From the NCBI GenBank assembly GCA_035560555.1, contig DATMZF010000013.1, forward strand, positions 1 to 64,000: a DNA stretch of 64,000 nt, given 5' to 3'. Positions 26,036 through 34,529 of the stretch are shown one piece after another. How positions within the stretch are numbered: the first letter of the stretch is position 1; each line of letters opens with the position of its first letter. This stretch comes from UBA11090 sp035560555. Its GTDB lineage: Bacteria; Spirochaetota; Spirochaetia; Treponematales; Rectinemataceae. The translations under genes and the position numbers were made by a program. The notes below the pieces were generated by a model. The model was given only the letters and a program-made list of their open reading frames with translations, was not told the origin of the DNA and ran no database searches.

Positions 26036-26803
26036 TCAGCCGATTTCGAGGCTCTTGTAGATTTCAAGAGCGTAGGCGCCAAACTGAGGTTCGACGCGGA
26101 CTTCCTGCAGGCGCGGACGTGGCAGCTGGATGTCGAGCGATTCGATCATCCTGGATGGGCGGGCCGAAAGCACGATCACCCTGTCGGAGAGGAAAACGGC
26201 TTCGTTGATGCCGTGGGTGACGAAGAGAATCGTCTTGCCGGTCTCCTGCCAGATCCTGAGCAGCTCTATGTTGAGCCTTTCCCTCGTGATGGCGTCCAGG
26301 GCTCCGAAAGGCTCGTCCATGAGCAGCATCTTGGGATCGTGGACCAGAGCGCGTGCGATCGAGACGCGCTGCTGCATACCGCCGGAAAGCTCGCCCGGAT
26401 ACCGATCCTCGAAACCTTCCAGCCCGACCAGCGCGAGCAGATATCGTGCCCTTTCCTCCATCGCCTTTCTGTCTTTCTTCAGGATTTCGATGGGTAAAAG
26501 GACATTGTCTATCACCTTCCTCCAATGGAGGAGGAGGGGCTTCTGGAATACAAAGCCCACCTCGCGCGTGATGTCGAAATCTTCCTTGTTCACGACGATT
26601 TCGCCCGAGGATTTCGGGAGAAGTCCGGCGATTATCTTGAGAAGGGTTGTCTTGCCGCAACCCGAAGGGCCTACGATCGAGACGAATTCCTTTGGGAAGA
26701 CATCGAAGGTAACGTCGCCGAGGGCTTCCAGCTCGGTGCCGCCCGTTCTGTAGGTTTTTTTGACATTTTTCAGGGAGAGCAGAGGTTTTCGCTCGTCGCG
26801 CAT
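26036..26803 (-). CDS. NitT/TauT-type ABC importer, ATP-binding protein
   Basis: A 255-residue ABC ATPase of the SsuB/TauB group. Walker A is GPSGCGKTT near 43, the signature LSGGMQQRVSIARAL near 140 and Walker B LLMDEPFGALD near 162; the H-loop is TLFVTHG-like (ILFVTHGINEA). It powers the two permeases encoded upstream at 27962-29550. It is separated from the binding-protein gene by a strong terminator-like hairpin, so its expression should be lower. Confidence 0.92.
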   Translation of the reverse strand: MRDERKPLLSLKNVKKTYRTGGTELEALGDVTFDVFPKEFVSIVGPSGCGKTTLLKIIAGLLPKSSGEIVVNKEDFDITREVGFVFQKPLLLHWRKVIDNVLLPIEILKKDRKAMEERARYLLALVGLEGFEDRYPGELSGGMQQRVSIARALVHDPKMLLMDEPFGALDAITRERLNIELLRIWQETGKTILFVTHGINEAVFLSDRVIVLSARPSRMIESLDIQLPRPRLQEVRVEPQFGAYALEIYKSLEIG

Positions 26804-26829
26804 CGTTTAGCCACCTTATCCGTGAATAA

Positions 26830-26880
26830 AAACCGAAAAACCGAGTCGGGGCGGCCAGCTATCGCTGGCCGCCCCGACTC
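26830..26880 (-). terminator. intra-operon rho-independent terminator after the binding-protein gene
   Basis: A perfect 17-bp stem (26843-26859 with 26864-26880, loop of 4) is followed on the minus strand by GGTTTTTCGGTTTTT. It should terminate much of the transcript after the binding-protein gene and reduce expression of the ATPase, oxidoreductase and creatininase genes. Confidence 0.85.
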
Positions 26881-26899
26881 TTTCCTTCGGCGATGAAAA

Positions 26900-27889
26900 T
26901 CAGAAATTGAACTTGTACGGCGGGCTGGGAAGGAAAGCCGAAGAATAATAGTAATTCGGATCCGGATTCATGGCCAGGCCCTTTTCCTTGACGATGTTGA
27001 TGGTATCCTGCATCCTCGACGGATCGATGTAGCCGATGCCGTTGTTCTTGTAGCGGTCGGTCTTGAAGAATTCCTTGACGGCGCTGAGATTGGCGACGAA
27101 GTCGTCGGTGTTGATGGGATGATACTTCGAAAGGATGTTGATGGCCTCAGGGATGTTGTTGAGCGTGTACTGCCATGCCCTATAGGACACCTTGAGGAAT
27201 TTCCTCAGCGCCTCGGGGTTGCTCTTCATGAAGTCTTCGTTGGCGATATAGCTGTGCGCGTAAGCGTTGAAACCATAGTCGGCCCAGATGATCCATCCCA
27301 GCTGGTCGGCCGGAACCGCCTTCTCCATGAAGGGCTTGCCGGTGAAAAGCTCGAATACCACATCAGCCTGTCTCGACCCGAGGGCCGCCGGTTTAGCCGT
27401 CGGCTCGATATTGATGAATTTGACGTCGTTGGCGTTGAGGCCGATGAGTTTGGCGAAAGCCGGCCACATCACTTTATGACCGTCCGAAGCGGGCACGGCC
27501 ACCGTCTTGCCCTTGAGATCCTGGGCGACCTTGATGCCTGAATCCTTCCAGAAGAACATGCAGTTGGGGTGTTTGTCGAAAATTATGCCCACGATCTTGA
27601 TGTTGGCGCCCTTGGCCCTTGCCTCGATGGGAACGGGAGCGTCGGAAATGCCGATCTGGGCCTTGCCGGCGTCCACCATCTGGACGGTGAAGCCCGAACC
27701 CTGGCCGATCATGACATTCACGTCCAGACCTTCTTCCTTGAACCATCCCTTTTCCATGGCCACGTAGTAGGGGGCGTGGTCGCCCGAGATTTTCCAGTTC
27801 AGCTGGAAATTGATCTTGGTCGTCTGGGCCGATGCCCCCGCCAGGACCAGGAAGGCAATGGCGATTGTCGCGACGAAACGTTTCCTCAT
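26900..27889 (-). CDS. NitT/TauT-type ABC importer, binding protein (THI5/NMT1-like)
   Basis: Exported binding protein of 329 residues, signal peptide 1-21 ending ASAQ, start behind TAGGAGG. The NMT1/THI5-like fold is shown by NFQLNWKISGDHAPYYVAMEKG near 30, EEGLDVNVMIGQGSG, and AGKAQIGISDAPVPIEARAKG. Family members bind small organic molecules such as pyrimidine precursors, sulfonates, riboflavin or aromatic acids; the ligand here is unknown but enzymes of the operon suggest a sugar-acid-like or amide compound. Confidence 0.9.
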   Translation of the reverse strand: MRKRFVATIAIAFLVLAGASAQTTKINFQLNWKISGDHAPYYVAMEKGWFKEEGLDVNVMIGQGSGFTVQMVDAGKAQIGISDAPVPIEARAKGANIKIVGIIFDKHPNCMFFWKDSGIKVAQDLKGKTVAVPASDGHKVMWPAFAKLIGLNANDVKFINIEPTAKPAALGSRQADVVFELFTGKPFMEKAVPADQLGWIIWADYGFNAYAHSYIANEDFMKSNPEALRKFLKVSYRAWQYTLNNIPEAINILSKYHPINTDDFVANLSAVKEFFKTDRYKNNGIGYIDPSRMQDTINIVKEKGLAMNPDPNYYYSSAFLPSPPYKFNF

Positions 27890-27961
27890 CGTAATCCTCC
27901 TAGATTCGAAAACTTGAGATACTGAGGGACCGCTTACGCGATCCTGAGCGAAGTTCCGACT

Positions 27962-28762
27962 TCAGTCACTATTCCTACCCCTGAATTGCCAGGGCATGCA
28001 GAGCCTTTCCAAAGCCGACACGATGCCGAACAACGCGACGCCGAACAGCGACACGAGCATGAGCCCGGCGAAAATCGGCGGCGAATCCATGGTGTACTGC
28101 GAATTGATGATGATGTAGCCCAAGCCTCTGTCCGAGGCGACGAACTCGCCGACGATCGCCCCCACGACGCACATCGTGGAGCTTATCTTGAGTCCCGTGA
28201 AAATGTAGGGAAGCGAATTGGGTATTCTCAGCTTGAGGAATATCTGGAGTTTCGTACCGTTCAGGTACTTCACGAGATCCAGAAGATCGTCGTCTATCTC
28301 GGACAGCCCCACCGTCGTGTTGATCACGATGGGGAAGAAGGATACGAGAAAAGCGATCAGGATGTTCGTCTTCAGGCCGTAGCCGAACCAGAGGACGAGG
28401 AGCGGCGCGATCGCGACGATGGGCAGCGAATTGAGGAACACGAAGGCAGGCATGACGATTTTCTTGACGGTCGCGTTCCACGCGAGGCCTATCGCGATCG
28501 CGATGCCGAGGATGGAGGTGACGACGAAGGATATGGCGAGCTCCATCAACGTTATGCGAATATGGACGATCCAGCTGTAGTTCGCGTCGGGCTGCGGAAG
28601 GAAAAGGTGCCTCAGCGCCACGATGGGCGATGGAAGGATATATTCCTTGACCTTGAAAATCCTCACGCAGAGTTCCCATATCACGAGAAGGGCGACGATG
28701 ACCGCCGGGGTCTTGAGCCGCGCCCAGATTGATTTCAGCTTCGCCGAATTGGGGCTTTTCAT
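27962..28762 (-). CDS. NitT/TauT-type ABC importer, permease (second copy)
   Basis: A 266-residue permease with about six membrane helices. The EAA loop is VKYLNGTKLQIFLKLRIPNSLPYIFTGLK-like (near 165-193, conserved Gly and IPNSLP). It is clearly paralogous to the permease just upstream, with shared FKVKE/ILPSPI, LNSLPI and NTTVGL segments, so the pair arose by tandem duplication and may form a heterodimer. The start ATG 28762 overlaps the previous stop (ATGA). Confidence 0.9.
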   Translation of the reverse strand: MKSPNSAKLKSIWARLKTPAVIVALLVIWELCVRIFKVKEYILPSPIVALRHLFLPQPDANYSWIVHIRITLMELAISFVVTSILGIAIAIGLAWNATVKKIVMPAFVFLNSLPIVAIAPLLVLWFGYGLKTNILIAFLVSFFPIVINTTVGLSEIDDDLLDLVKYLNGTKLQIFLKLRIPNSLPYIFTGLKISSTMCVVGAIVGEFVASDRGLGYIIINSQYTMDSPPIFAGLMLVSLFGVALFGIVSALERLCMPWQFRGRNSD

Positions 28763-29550
28763 GCCTTGCCCTCCGTCCGCTCCATATTCCAGGGCATAAG
28801 CGCGCGTTCCAGAAAACCGATGAAGGCGAAAAGGCCGAGACCTATTCCCGATATGAGGAAGAGAGCCGCGAACATGGGCGGCGTATTCATCATGGCCTGG
28901 GAGTCTTTGATCAGGAAGCCCAACCCCTGGCTGGAAGCCACGAACTCGCCCACGATCACGCCCACGACCGTCATCGTGGCGCTCACCTTGAGACCGGAAA
29001 AAACATAGGGAAGCGAATTCGGGATCCTTATCTTGAGAAAGACCTGCAGCTTGGAAGCGTTCAGATAGCGGACAAGGTCGAGCAGATCCTCGTCCACGGA
29101 ATCGAGCCCCACGGTCGTGTTGAGCACGATGGGAAAGAAGGCGCAAATGATCGCTATGGTCACGTTGGCCTTAAAACCATAACCGAGCCAGATGAGAAAA
29201 AGGGGCGCAAGAGCGATCTTGGGCAGGGAGTTCAAAACGGCGATGACCGGCATGAGAATGCCGCGCAGGATTCTGGACCAGCAAATGACGAGGGCGAGAA
29301 GGAATCCCACGACCGTCGTAAGGAAGAAACTGACCGCTATTTCCGTAAGCGTCGTCCTGATGTGCGCGCCCCAGGTATTCTCGGCGATCAGCTCTCCGGA
29401 AAACAGGCTCTTGAACACCGCGATCGGCGAGGGAACGACGAATTCCTTCACCTTGAAGATCATGACGAGCGCCTGCCAGAGGGCTATGGCCAGGACGATA
29501 TAGAGCAGCCTCGGCAGGACTTTCGTCGCGAAGGATCCGGAATTCTTCAT
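28759..29550 (-). CDS. NitT/TauT-type ABC importer, permease (first copy)
   Basis: A 263-residue permease of the SsuC type, six predicted helices and the EAA loop LVRYLNASKLQVFLKIRIPN near 160. It starts at ATG 29550, which overlaps the enolase-superfamily stop by 4 bp. A longer reading to 29904 is an overlap artefact. Together with its paralogue it forms the membrane channel for the THI5-like binding protein. Confidence 0.9.
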   Translation of the reverse strand: MKNSGSFATKVLPRLLYIVLAIALWQALVMIFKVKEFVVPSPIAVFKSLFSGELIAENTWGAHIRTTLTEIAVSFFLTTVVGFLLALVICWSRILRGILMPVIAVLNSLPKIALAPLFLIWLGYGFKANVTIAIICAFFPIVLNTTVGLDSVDEDLLDLVRYLNASKLQVFLKIRIPNSLPYVFSGLKVSATMTVVGVIVGEFVASSQGLGFLIKDSQAMMNTPPMFAALFLISGIGLGLFAFIGFLERALMPWNMERTEGKA

Positions 29551-30956
29551 GCCCTGCCGCCTTCCCAGGCCGCGTCGGGCAGTATTCTCGCGATTTCGTC
29601 GATTCGATAGCCGAACCCCGTCGGTCCGATCGAATCGAGTCGCACACGTCCGCCCACCCTCGAGAACAAGCCGGGATGGACAGCGGCCTCGGGCTTCGAC
29701 GCATCTGGGTAGAACTGCATCGAATTCGTCTCGACGCCCATGATCGTTCCGGCATGAGCGGCCAGCTGGATATGAGGAAGCTGGGCGAGCATGGGATTGG
29801 TCAGGTCCTGAACCATGAGCGTCATGCCCGCCGTCTTGGCCCAGCAGAGACTGAGGAGGGCGCCGGTAAAGGTTTTGCAGGTCTTCAGGGCGACGCCTGT
29901 CCATCCGAGCGTCCTGCCCAAGGCGAGGTATTTCCAGTCATGGGCGCTTTCGTCCATGAAAAGGGGTTTGCGCGCGCTTACCGAATGCGCGTCGATACGA
30001 TTGCGTTCGAGATCGTAGGGGAAAGGCTGCTCGATATAGAGAATCATCGCGAATATTCTCGGCTCTTCGGCGAGAAGTCTGTCGAGAATCCGGCATACGT
30101 AGGCCGGATCGAGCACCGTGCAGTTGAAATCGGTGCTGAGCCAGTCGACGCCGTAGCGGATAGCCATGCGCCCCACATCGAGGATGCGCGCGTAGTCCCA
30201 TTCGGCGTCGGTGCCGGTGAGCTTGATTTTCAGGCATTTGAGCCCGTCCCGCAGGATCCAATCCGAAAGGATGACGGGGTATCCGTCCTCCGGTTCCGAA
30301 CCCTTGAGTCCTTCGACCGTGAGGATATCCTTGCCGCCGACAAGGTGCCAGGCGGGAAGCGAAAGCGGCGCGGGCCGGACAAGAAAATCTTCCGGGTATT
30401 TGTCCTTGAAAAGCGACGCGTATTCGGGACCGTAAAACCACGAGAGTTCGCGATTCATGAACTCGGGGCCGAGGGTGTCGAAGGCCGAAAGGCCATGGAG
30501 GTTCCCATAGGCGTCGAAGAGGGCCAGATCGAAGGAGGCCGAACACACGAGGGCGGCCAGCCAGGGCATTTCCGGTAGCCGCCGGGCTGTTCTGCGCGCG
30601 TTGAACTCGCCGAATATGGCTGGCAGGCTATCCTGGAGGAATGCGTGCCCGAGTTCCATCGGATGACCCCAGAGGGGAAAATCCTTCCAGGCGCCGGCGA
30701 GAAGCAGACAGAATTCCTGCATCGCGGCGAGGCGGGAATCATAGGAGAGTTCGCAGGGCCAGACCCAGGCGACGCTGAGCGGAGTCTCGCCCCAGCCCAC
30801 GGCATGAACGCCCTGCCTTGAGAAAACATCGATCCGGACCCGCGCGCAGGTCGAATGCGTCGTCGTCTCGGGGCCGAACTTGAGGGGAATCCTGGTCTTC
30901 ACGGGCAGATAGAAAAGAGAAAGCCCCTCTACTCGTATATCCCGATTGAATGCCAT
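29547..30956 (-). CDS. enolase-superfamily enzyme (mandelate racemase/muconate lactonizing-like)
   Basis: A 469-residue enolase-superfamily protein, longer than the usual 360-430. An N-terminal capping domain is followed by a barrel with KIKLTG near 225, metal ligands Asp in STDFNC near 253, Glu in YIEQPF near 288 and Asp in FMDES near 315, then GVALKTCKT with a lysine. The expected chemistry is abstraction of a proton next to a carboxylate (dehydration, racemisation or lactonisation of a sugar acid). It is the first gene of the operon. The predicted -10 box ends 7 nt before ATG 30956 and no Shine-Dalgarno is visible, so the mRNA may be leaderless. Confidence 0.82.
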   Translation of the reverse strand: MAFNRDIRVEGLSLFYLPVKTRIPLKFGPETTTHSTCARVRIDVFSRQGVHAVGWGETPLSVAWVWPCELSYDSRLAAMQEFCLLLAGAWKDFPLWGHPMELGHAFLQDSLPAIFGEFNARRTARRLPEMPWLAALVCSASFDLALFDAYGNLHGLSAFDTLGPEFMNRELSWFYGPEYASLFKDKYPEDFLVRPAPLSLPAWHLVGGKDILTVEGLKGSEPEDGYPVILSDWILRDGLKCLKIKLTGTDAEWDYARILDVGRMAIRYGVDWLSTDFNCTVLDPAYVCRILDRLLAEEPRIFAMILYIEQPFPYDLERNRIDAHSVSARKPLFMDESAHDWKYLALGRTLGWTGVALKTCKTFTGALLSLCWAKTAGMTLMVQDLTNPMLAQLPHIQLAAHAGTIMGVETNSMQFYPDASKPEAAVHPGLFSRVGGRVRLDSIGPTGFGYRIDEIARILPDAAWEGGRA

Positions 30957-30962
30957 AGCTTC

Positions 30963-30990
30963 ACGATACCACGAGTCTGTAATTTGTCAA
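30963..30990 (-). promoter_or_regulatory. predicted promoter of the enolase/NitT-type operon
   Basis: On the minus strand TTGACA (30990-30985), 16-bp spacer, TATCGT (30968-30963). Transcription would start at or next to the ATG at 30956. Confidence 0.5.
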
Positions 30991-31003
30991 GTTTCTTTAC
31001 AAA
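30981..31003 (-). promoter_or_regulatory. putative ROK operator between the enolase operon and the ROK gene
   Basis: TTTGT and ACAAA half-sites 11 nt apart, overlapping the -35 box of the enolase operon; 20 of 23 bases match the tctC site at 21741-21763. A second, overlapping ACAAATnnnTGTACAAAT-like repeat extends to about 31017. Confidence 0.5.
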
Positions 31004-31007
31004 TATC

Positions 31008-31035
31008 TGTACAAATTTAATTTTCATAGTATTAT
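31008..31035 (+). promoter_or_regulatory. predicted promoter of the ROK regulator gene
   Basis: TGTACA (31008-31013), 16-bp spacer and TATTAT (31030-31035). The start of transcription would lie about 4 nt before ATG 31046, where no ribosome binding site is seen. Confidence 0.45.
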
Positions 31036-31045
31036 AGACGCAACG

Positions 31046-32269
31046 ATGAAAAATCGCGCCGAAACCGAGAACAACAACGCCTTGCCCGAAGGCGAGTACA
31101 CGGTCGCCGTCCTGAAGGCGATAGAAAACCGCACCGCGGAATCGCGGGCATCGATCGCCCGGCATCTGGGCTTGAGCCGCACCACAGCCTCCACGATCGT
31201 GTCGAGGCTGATAAGTCTCAATCTGCTCGTGGAAAAAAACCTGCTGCGCGAAGGCAGGGGAAGACCGGGCATTCTCCTCGACCTGGAAGATTCGGTGTGG
31301 CGGGCGATCGGCGCCGAATACCATTCGGGGCACTGGTCCTTCGTCGAAACCGACCTGAAGGGGCGTATCCTGAGGAGCGCTTCGCTCAAGGTCGCCGGCG
31401 CCGACCCCGACTCCTTCCTCGACAGCCTCGTGCGGGGCTTGAGCGATTTTAAGGAAGGCGTCGGCGGCGAGCTGCTGCCGGCCTTCGGGGTCGGCGCCCC
31501 CGGCCTCGTCGACTGTGACCGCGGCCTCATTATCAGAGCCGACGACCTGGGCTGGCGAAATGTCCGCGTAGCCGATCTCGTGGAAAAGAAGCTTAAGACC
31601 AAGGTTCTCCTCATCAACAGAAACAGAGGCGCCGGGCTGGCCGAGGCCCGTTTCGGCGGAGGAAGGGCCGTCCACCAGATGGTGTACATCGGCATAGGCA
31701 CGGGGATCAGCGCCGCGATCATGATAGACGGCGAGCTAGTCCACGGGTCTTTCTTCAGCGCGGGTGAAATTGGCCATGTCACCGTGAACACGGAGGGTCC
31801 GGTCTGCGCCTGCGGAAAACGCGGCTGCCTCCATGTCTACGCGTCGGGAAGCGCCCTGTCGCGGAGGGCGATCGCGCTCATCGCCGAGGGGGGAAAGTCG
31901 CAGTTGACGGCTGGCGGGAAAGCCGGCGAATCGATCAGCGGCGAAGATGTCTGCCTCGCCGCGGGCGCGGGGGACCAGCTTGCCCTCCAATGCGTCCGCG
32001 AAGCGGCCGCCCAGCTCGGCCTCGCCGTCGCGAATATCATCACCACGTACAATCCCGACAAGGTTATAATCGGTGGACCGATCGGGCTAATCGAGAGTCC
32101 GCTTATAGAATGCGCGCGCAAGGTCGCCGCGCGTTGGGCGATGCCGCATGCCTTCAACGCGGTGAAGATCGAACGCGGCGCCCTCGGCGAATCGGTCGGC
32201 GCTTTGGGCGGCGCCTGCCTTGTTCTCGACCGCAAGCTCGCCCTCGCCTCTCTGGTGCGCCGCAGATGA
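31046..32269 (+). CDS. ROK-family transcriptional regulator (NagC/XylR type)
   Basis: A 407-residue regulator: N-terminal winged helix-turn-helix (ARHLGLSRTTASTIVSRL near residues 38-55) and a C-terminal ROK domain. The ROK zinc motif is intact in GHVTVNTEGPVCACGKRGC near 240. The position of the catalytic aspartate of sugar kinases (DxN) reads NRN (LINRNRGAG), which argues against kinase activity and for a sugar-sensing regulator. Divergent from the enolase operon; related sites there and before tctC suggest that it controls both. Its stop overlaps the next ATG. Confidence 0.87.
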   Translation: MKNRAETENNNALPEGEYTVAVLKAIENRTAESRASIARHLGLSRTTASTIVSRLISLNLLVEKNLLREGRGRPGILLDLEDSVWRAIGAEYHSGHWSFVETDLKGRILRSASLKVAGADPDSFLDSLVRGLSDFKEGVGGELLPAFGVGAPGLVDCDRGLIIRADDLGWRNVRVADLVEKKLKTKVLLINRNRGAGLAEARFGGGRAVHQMVYIGIGTGISAAIMIDGELVHGSFFSAGEIGHVTVNTEGPVCACGKRGCLHVYASGSALSRRAIALIAEGGKSQLTAGGKAGESISGEDVCLAAGAGDQLALQCVREAAAQLGLAVANIITTYNPDKVIIGGPIGLIESPLIECARKVAARWAMPHAFNAVKIERGALGESVGALGGACLVLDRKLALASLVRRR

Positions 32270-33261
32270 CAGGTATGCCGAAACGCATCATCGCTACCTT
32301 CCCCGGAATCGTCCTCGCCCTTGGATTGGCGCTTCCCTCCTGGTTCCTCGGGAAAATCGTTCCCGTCATCGGGGCTCCTGCCTTCGCGATCATTTTCGGC
32401 ATGGCCCTCTCCTTCCTCAAACGCCCCGCTTTTCTCGAGGAAGGCATCGGCTTCACCGGAAAGAAAATGCTTCAGTATTCGATCATCTTTCTCGGCTTCA
32501 GTCTCGACCTTTCGGTCGTGCTCAAAACAGGAAGCGAATCGCTTGCCGTCATGGCCTTCACGCTCGCGGCGGCATTTCTCACCGCGAGCTTCGTCGGCGA
32601 ATGGCTGGGGATCGATCCAAAGGTGAAAACGCTCATCGGTGTAGGGACGGCCATATGCGGCGGTTCGGCCATCGCGGCGACCGCTCCCGTAATCGAAGCC
32701 AGCGAGGAAGAAGTAGCCTATTCCATCTCGACGATCTTCATCTTCAACATACTCGCGGTATTCATTTTCCCGGCGTTGGGACACTTGATGAACATGGACC
32801 AGCATGCTTTCGGCCTCTGGGCGGGCACGGCGGTCAACGATACCTCATCGGTGGTAGCCGCCGCGTTTTCCTATGGCGACGAGGCCGGACGTTACGCCAC
32901 GATCGTAAAGCTCACGCGCACCCTCATGATCATTCCCATCACGCTCTTTCTCGCCCTGAACCGATTGCGCGGCGCGGAGGGCAGGCGTGGCGCCTTCGAT
33001 TTCGTGAAGATATTCCCCTGGTTCGTGCTCGGCTTCCTGGCCGCATCCCTTTGCCGGACGCTTGGCGCTTTTTCCCTGGAGGCGGGCTACTCCCTCGCCC
33101 AGCTCGGAAAGTTCGGCATCTGCATGGCGATGGCCGCCATCGGTCTGCGCTCCAATCCCCTGAAGCTCGTCCGCAACGGCATACGCCCCATACTGCTTGG
33201 ACTGGCGTGCTGGATTTCGGTGGCTCTGGTATCGCTCATCGTGCAGGCCACCGGGATTTAA
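32266..33261 (+). CDS. YeiH/UPF0324-family membrane protein
   Basis: A 331-residue inner-membrane protein of the UPF0324 (YeiH) family with about ten hydrophobic segments. Typical motifs are GVGTAICGGSAIAATAPVI near 126 and WAGTAVNDTSSVVAAAFSYG near 186. Family members are often labelled putative sulfate exporters, but the transported substrate is poorly established. ATG 32266 overlaps the ROK stop (ATGA), so it is co-translated with a sugar-type regulator, which is an unusual pairing. Its TAA overlaps the opposing patatin stop by 4 bp. Confidence 0.88.
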   Translation: MTGMPKRIIATFPGIVLALGLALPSWFLGKIVPVIGAPAFAIIFGMALSFLKRPAFLEEGIGFTGKKMLQYSIIFLGFSLDLSVVLKTGSESLAVMAFTLAAAFLTASFVGEWLGIDPKVKTLIGVGTAICGGSAIAATAPVIEASEEEVAYSISTIFIFNILAVFIFPALGHLMNMDQHAFGLWAGTAVNDTSSVVAAAFSYGDEAGRYATIVKLTRTLMIIPITLFLALNRLRGAEGRRGAFDFVKIFPWFVLGFLAASLCRTLGAFSLEAGYSLAQLGKFGICMAMAAIGLRSNPLKLVRNGIRPILLGLACWISVALVSLIVQATGI

Positions 33262-34520
33262 TGAGCGCGCTCAACGCTCCGTAAATACTCCATGCCGGCA
33301 AGCAATTCCGGGAAGATGCCTATCAGGGTTTTTCTCGGCACGGCGCCGGCATTTTTGGGCAGGAATTCTTCCATCAGACGGAAATAATAATAGGGGCTTC
33401 CCTTGAAGGTGCGGTTCGCCATCGATTCGCGAAGCATCGCGATGATCGCGGCCTTTATGTCGGAACCTGATTTGAAGATTTCGGCGATCTTGCCTTCATC
33501 TTCATTTTTCCTCTCCACTATGACGGAGGCCAGCCCGCCATAGGTATACGATTCCACGCGGGGAACCTCCAGGATCGAAGCGGCGCATTCGAGATACTTC
33601 AGGAGAAGATTTCTGTCATGAAGCATTTCATTCGGGAAGACAGGCGCCGTCTTCCCCAGCTTTTCCGCGAATGCCGCTTCGGCTTCCTCATCAGGTTCGA
33701 TGAAATATGAATACCCCCGCAGCCGGCCGAAGACGCGCAACGTGTCGAGATAGCCAAGGCGTTCGAAATCCTTCATGAAATCGCGGTCGAAATCCAGGAC
33801 CCCGCCCATATTGATGGAATTCTTGATATAGATCGTGACGCTTCCCTCGATCTCCGGGCGCCTATTCATGCCCAATCCGGAGATGTCCGAGACGATGATG
33901 CGCCGATAGCCCCGCTGTCTTGCCATCGCGTAGGGTATGTTGTCGACGATGCCGCCGTCCATATATTTTTTGCCTTCTATGACCGGCTGGCGGAATCCGG
34001 GAAATGCGGCGCTCGCCATCAGGTAATCGATGATCGTGCCCTCGCCCATCTCCTCGATGAACATCTCGCGGGGCTTAAGGTCGCTCAGGTTTATGGTGAC
34101 GACGCCGAGATCCTTTCCCGATTTCCTGATTCTGCCTTCGTCGATGCGCGATACCAGAAGCTGGCGCAGGGGGCTGGTATCGAGGCCTTTGTTCTCTATG
34201 AGGGAACGAAAAAGCTCCTGCGCCTCGGACAGGGCTTCTTTGTTTACATTGAATCTTCCCGCATCGACGAAGGCGTCGGGCAAGGAAATGATGGAATTCA
34301 CCGTGATGGAAGCGCCCAGATCATCGAGCGAATCGTCGCTGTCCTGGGCCAGAAGGCCGGCGATCACGGCCCCGATGGACGTGCCCACGAAGGCATCGAT
34401 CTGGATGCCCAATTCCTTGAGCGCCTTCCAGACCCCGAGGTGGTAGACACCTTTCGCCCCGCCGCCCGAAAGGACGAGGCAGTAGCCATTCTTCATGTTA
34501 TCCATATGTGTACCTTTCAT
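33258..34520 (-). CDS. patatin-like phospholipase
   Basis: A 420-residue patatin-domain lipid acyl hydrolase. The oxyanion motif SGGGAKGVYHLG lies near residue 19, the nucleophile serine in GTSIG near 46, and the catalytic aspartate in MDGGIVDN near 187, giving a complete Ser-Asp dyad. The C-terminal 200 residues are of unknown fold and include FEEPDEEAE-like acidic stretches. No signal peptide is evident, so it should be cytoplasmic or membrane-associated. Start ATG 34520 behind AAAGGA; MDNMKNGY 6-9 residues later is an alternative. Confidence 0.88.
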   Translation of the reverse strand: MKGTHMDNMKNGYCLVLSGGGAKGVYHLGVWKALKELGIQIDAFVGTSIGAVIAGLLAQDSDDSLDDLGASITVNSIISLPDAFVDAGRFNVNKEALSEAQELFRSLIENKGLDTSPLRQLLVSRIDEGRIRKSGKDLGVVTINLSDLKPREMFIEEMGEGTIIDYLMASAAFPGFRQPVIEGKKYMDGGIVDNIPYAMARQRGYRRIIVSDISGLGMNRRPEIEGSVTIYIKNSINMGGVLDFDRDFMKDFERLGYLDTLRVFGRLRGYSYFIEPDEEAEAAFAEKLGKTAPVFPNEMLHDRNLLLKYLECAASILEVPRVESYTYGGLASVIVERKNEDEGKIAEIFKSGSDIKAAIIAMLRESMANRTFKGSPYYYFRLMEEFLPKNAGAVPRKTLIGIFPELLAGMEYLRSVERAH

Positions 34521-34529
34521 AGAATCCTT

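Noticed and set aside
28763..29146. Extended N-terminus for the second NitT-type permease
   Set aside because: Translation is arginine/histidine-rich and lies within the first permease gene; ATG 28762 with ATGA overlap is the natural start.
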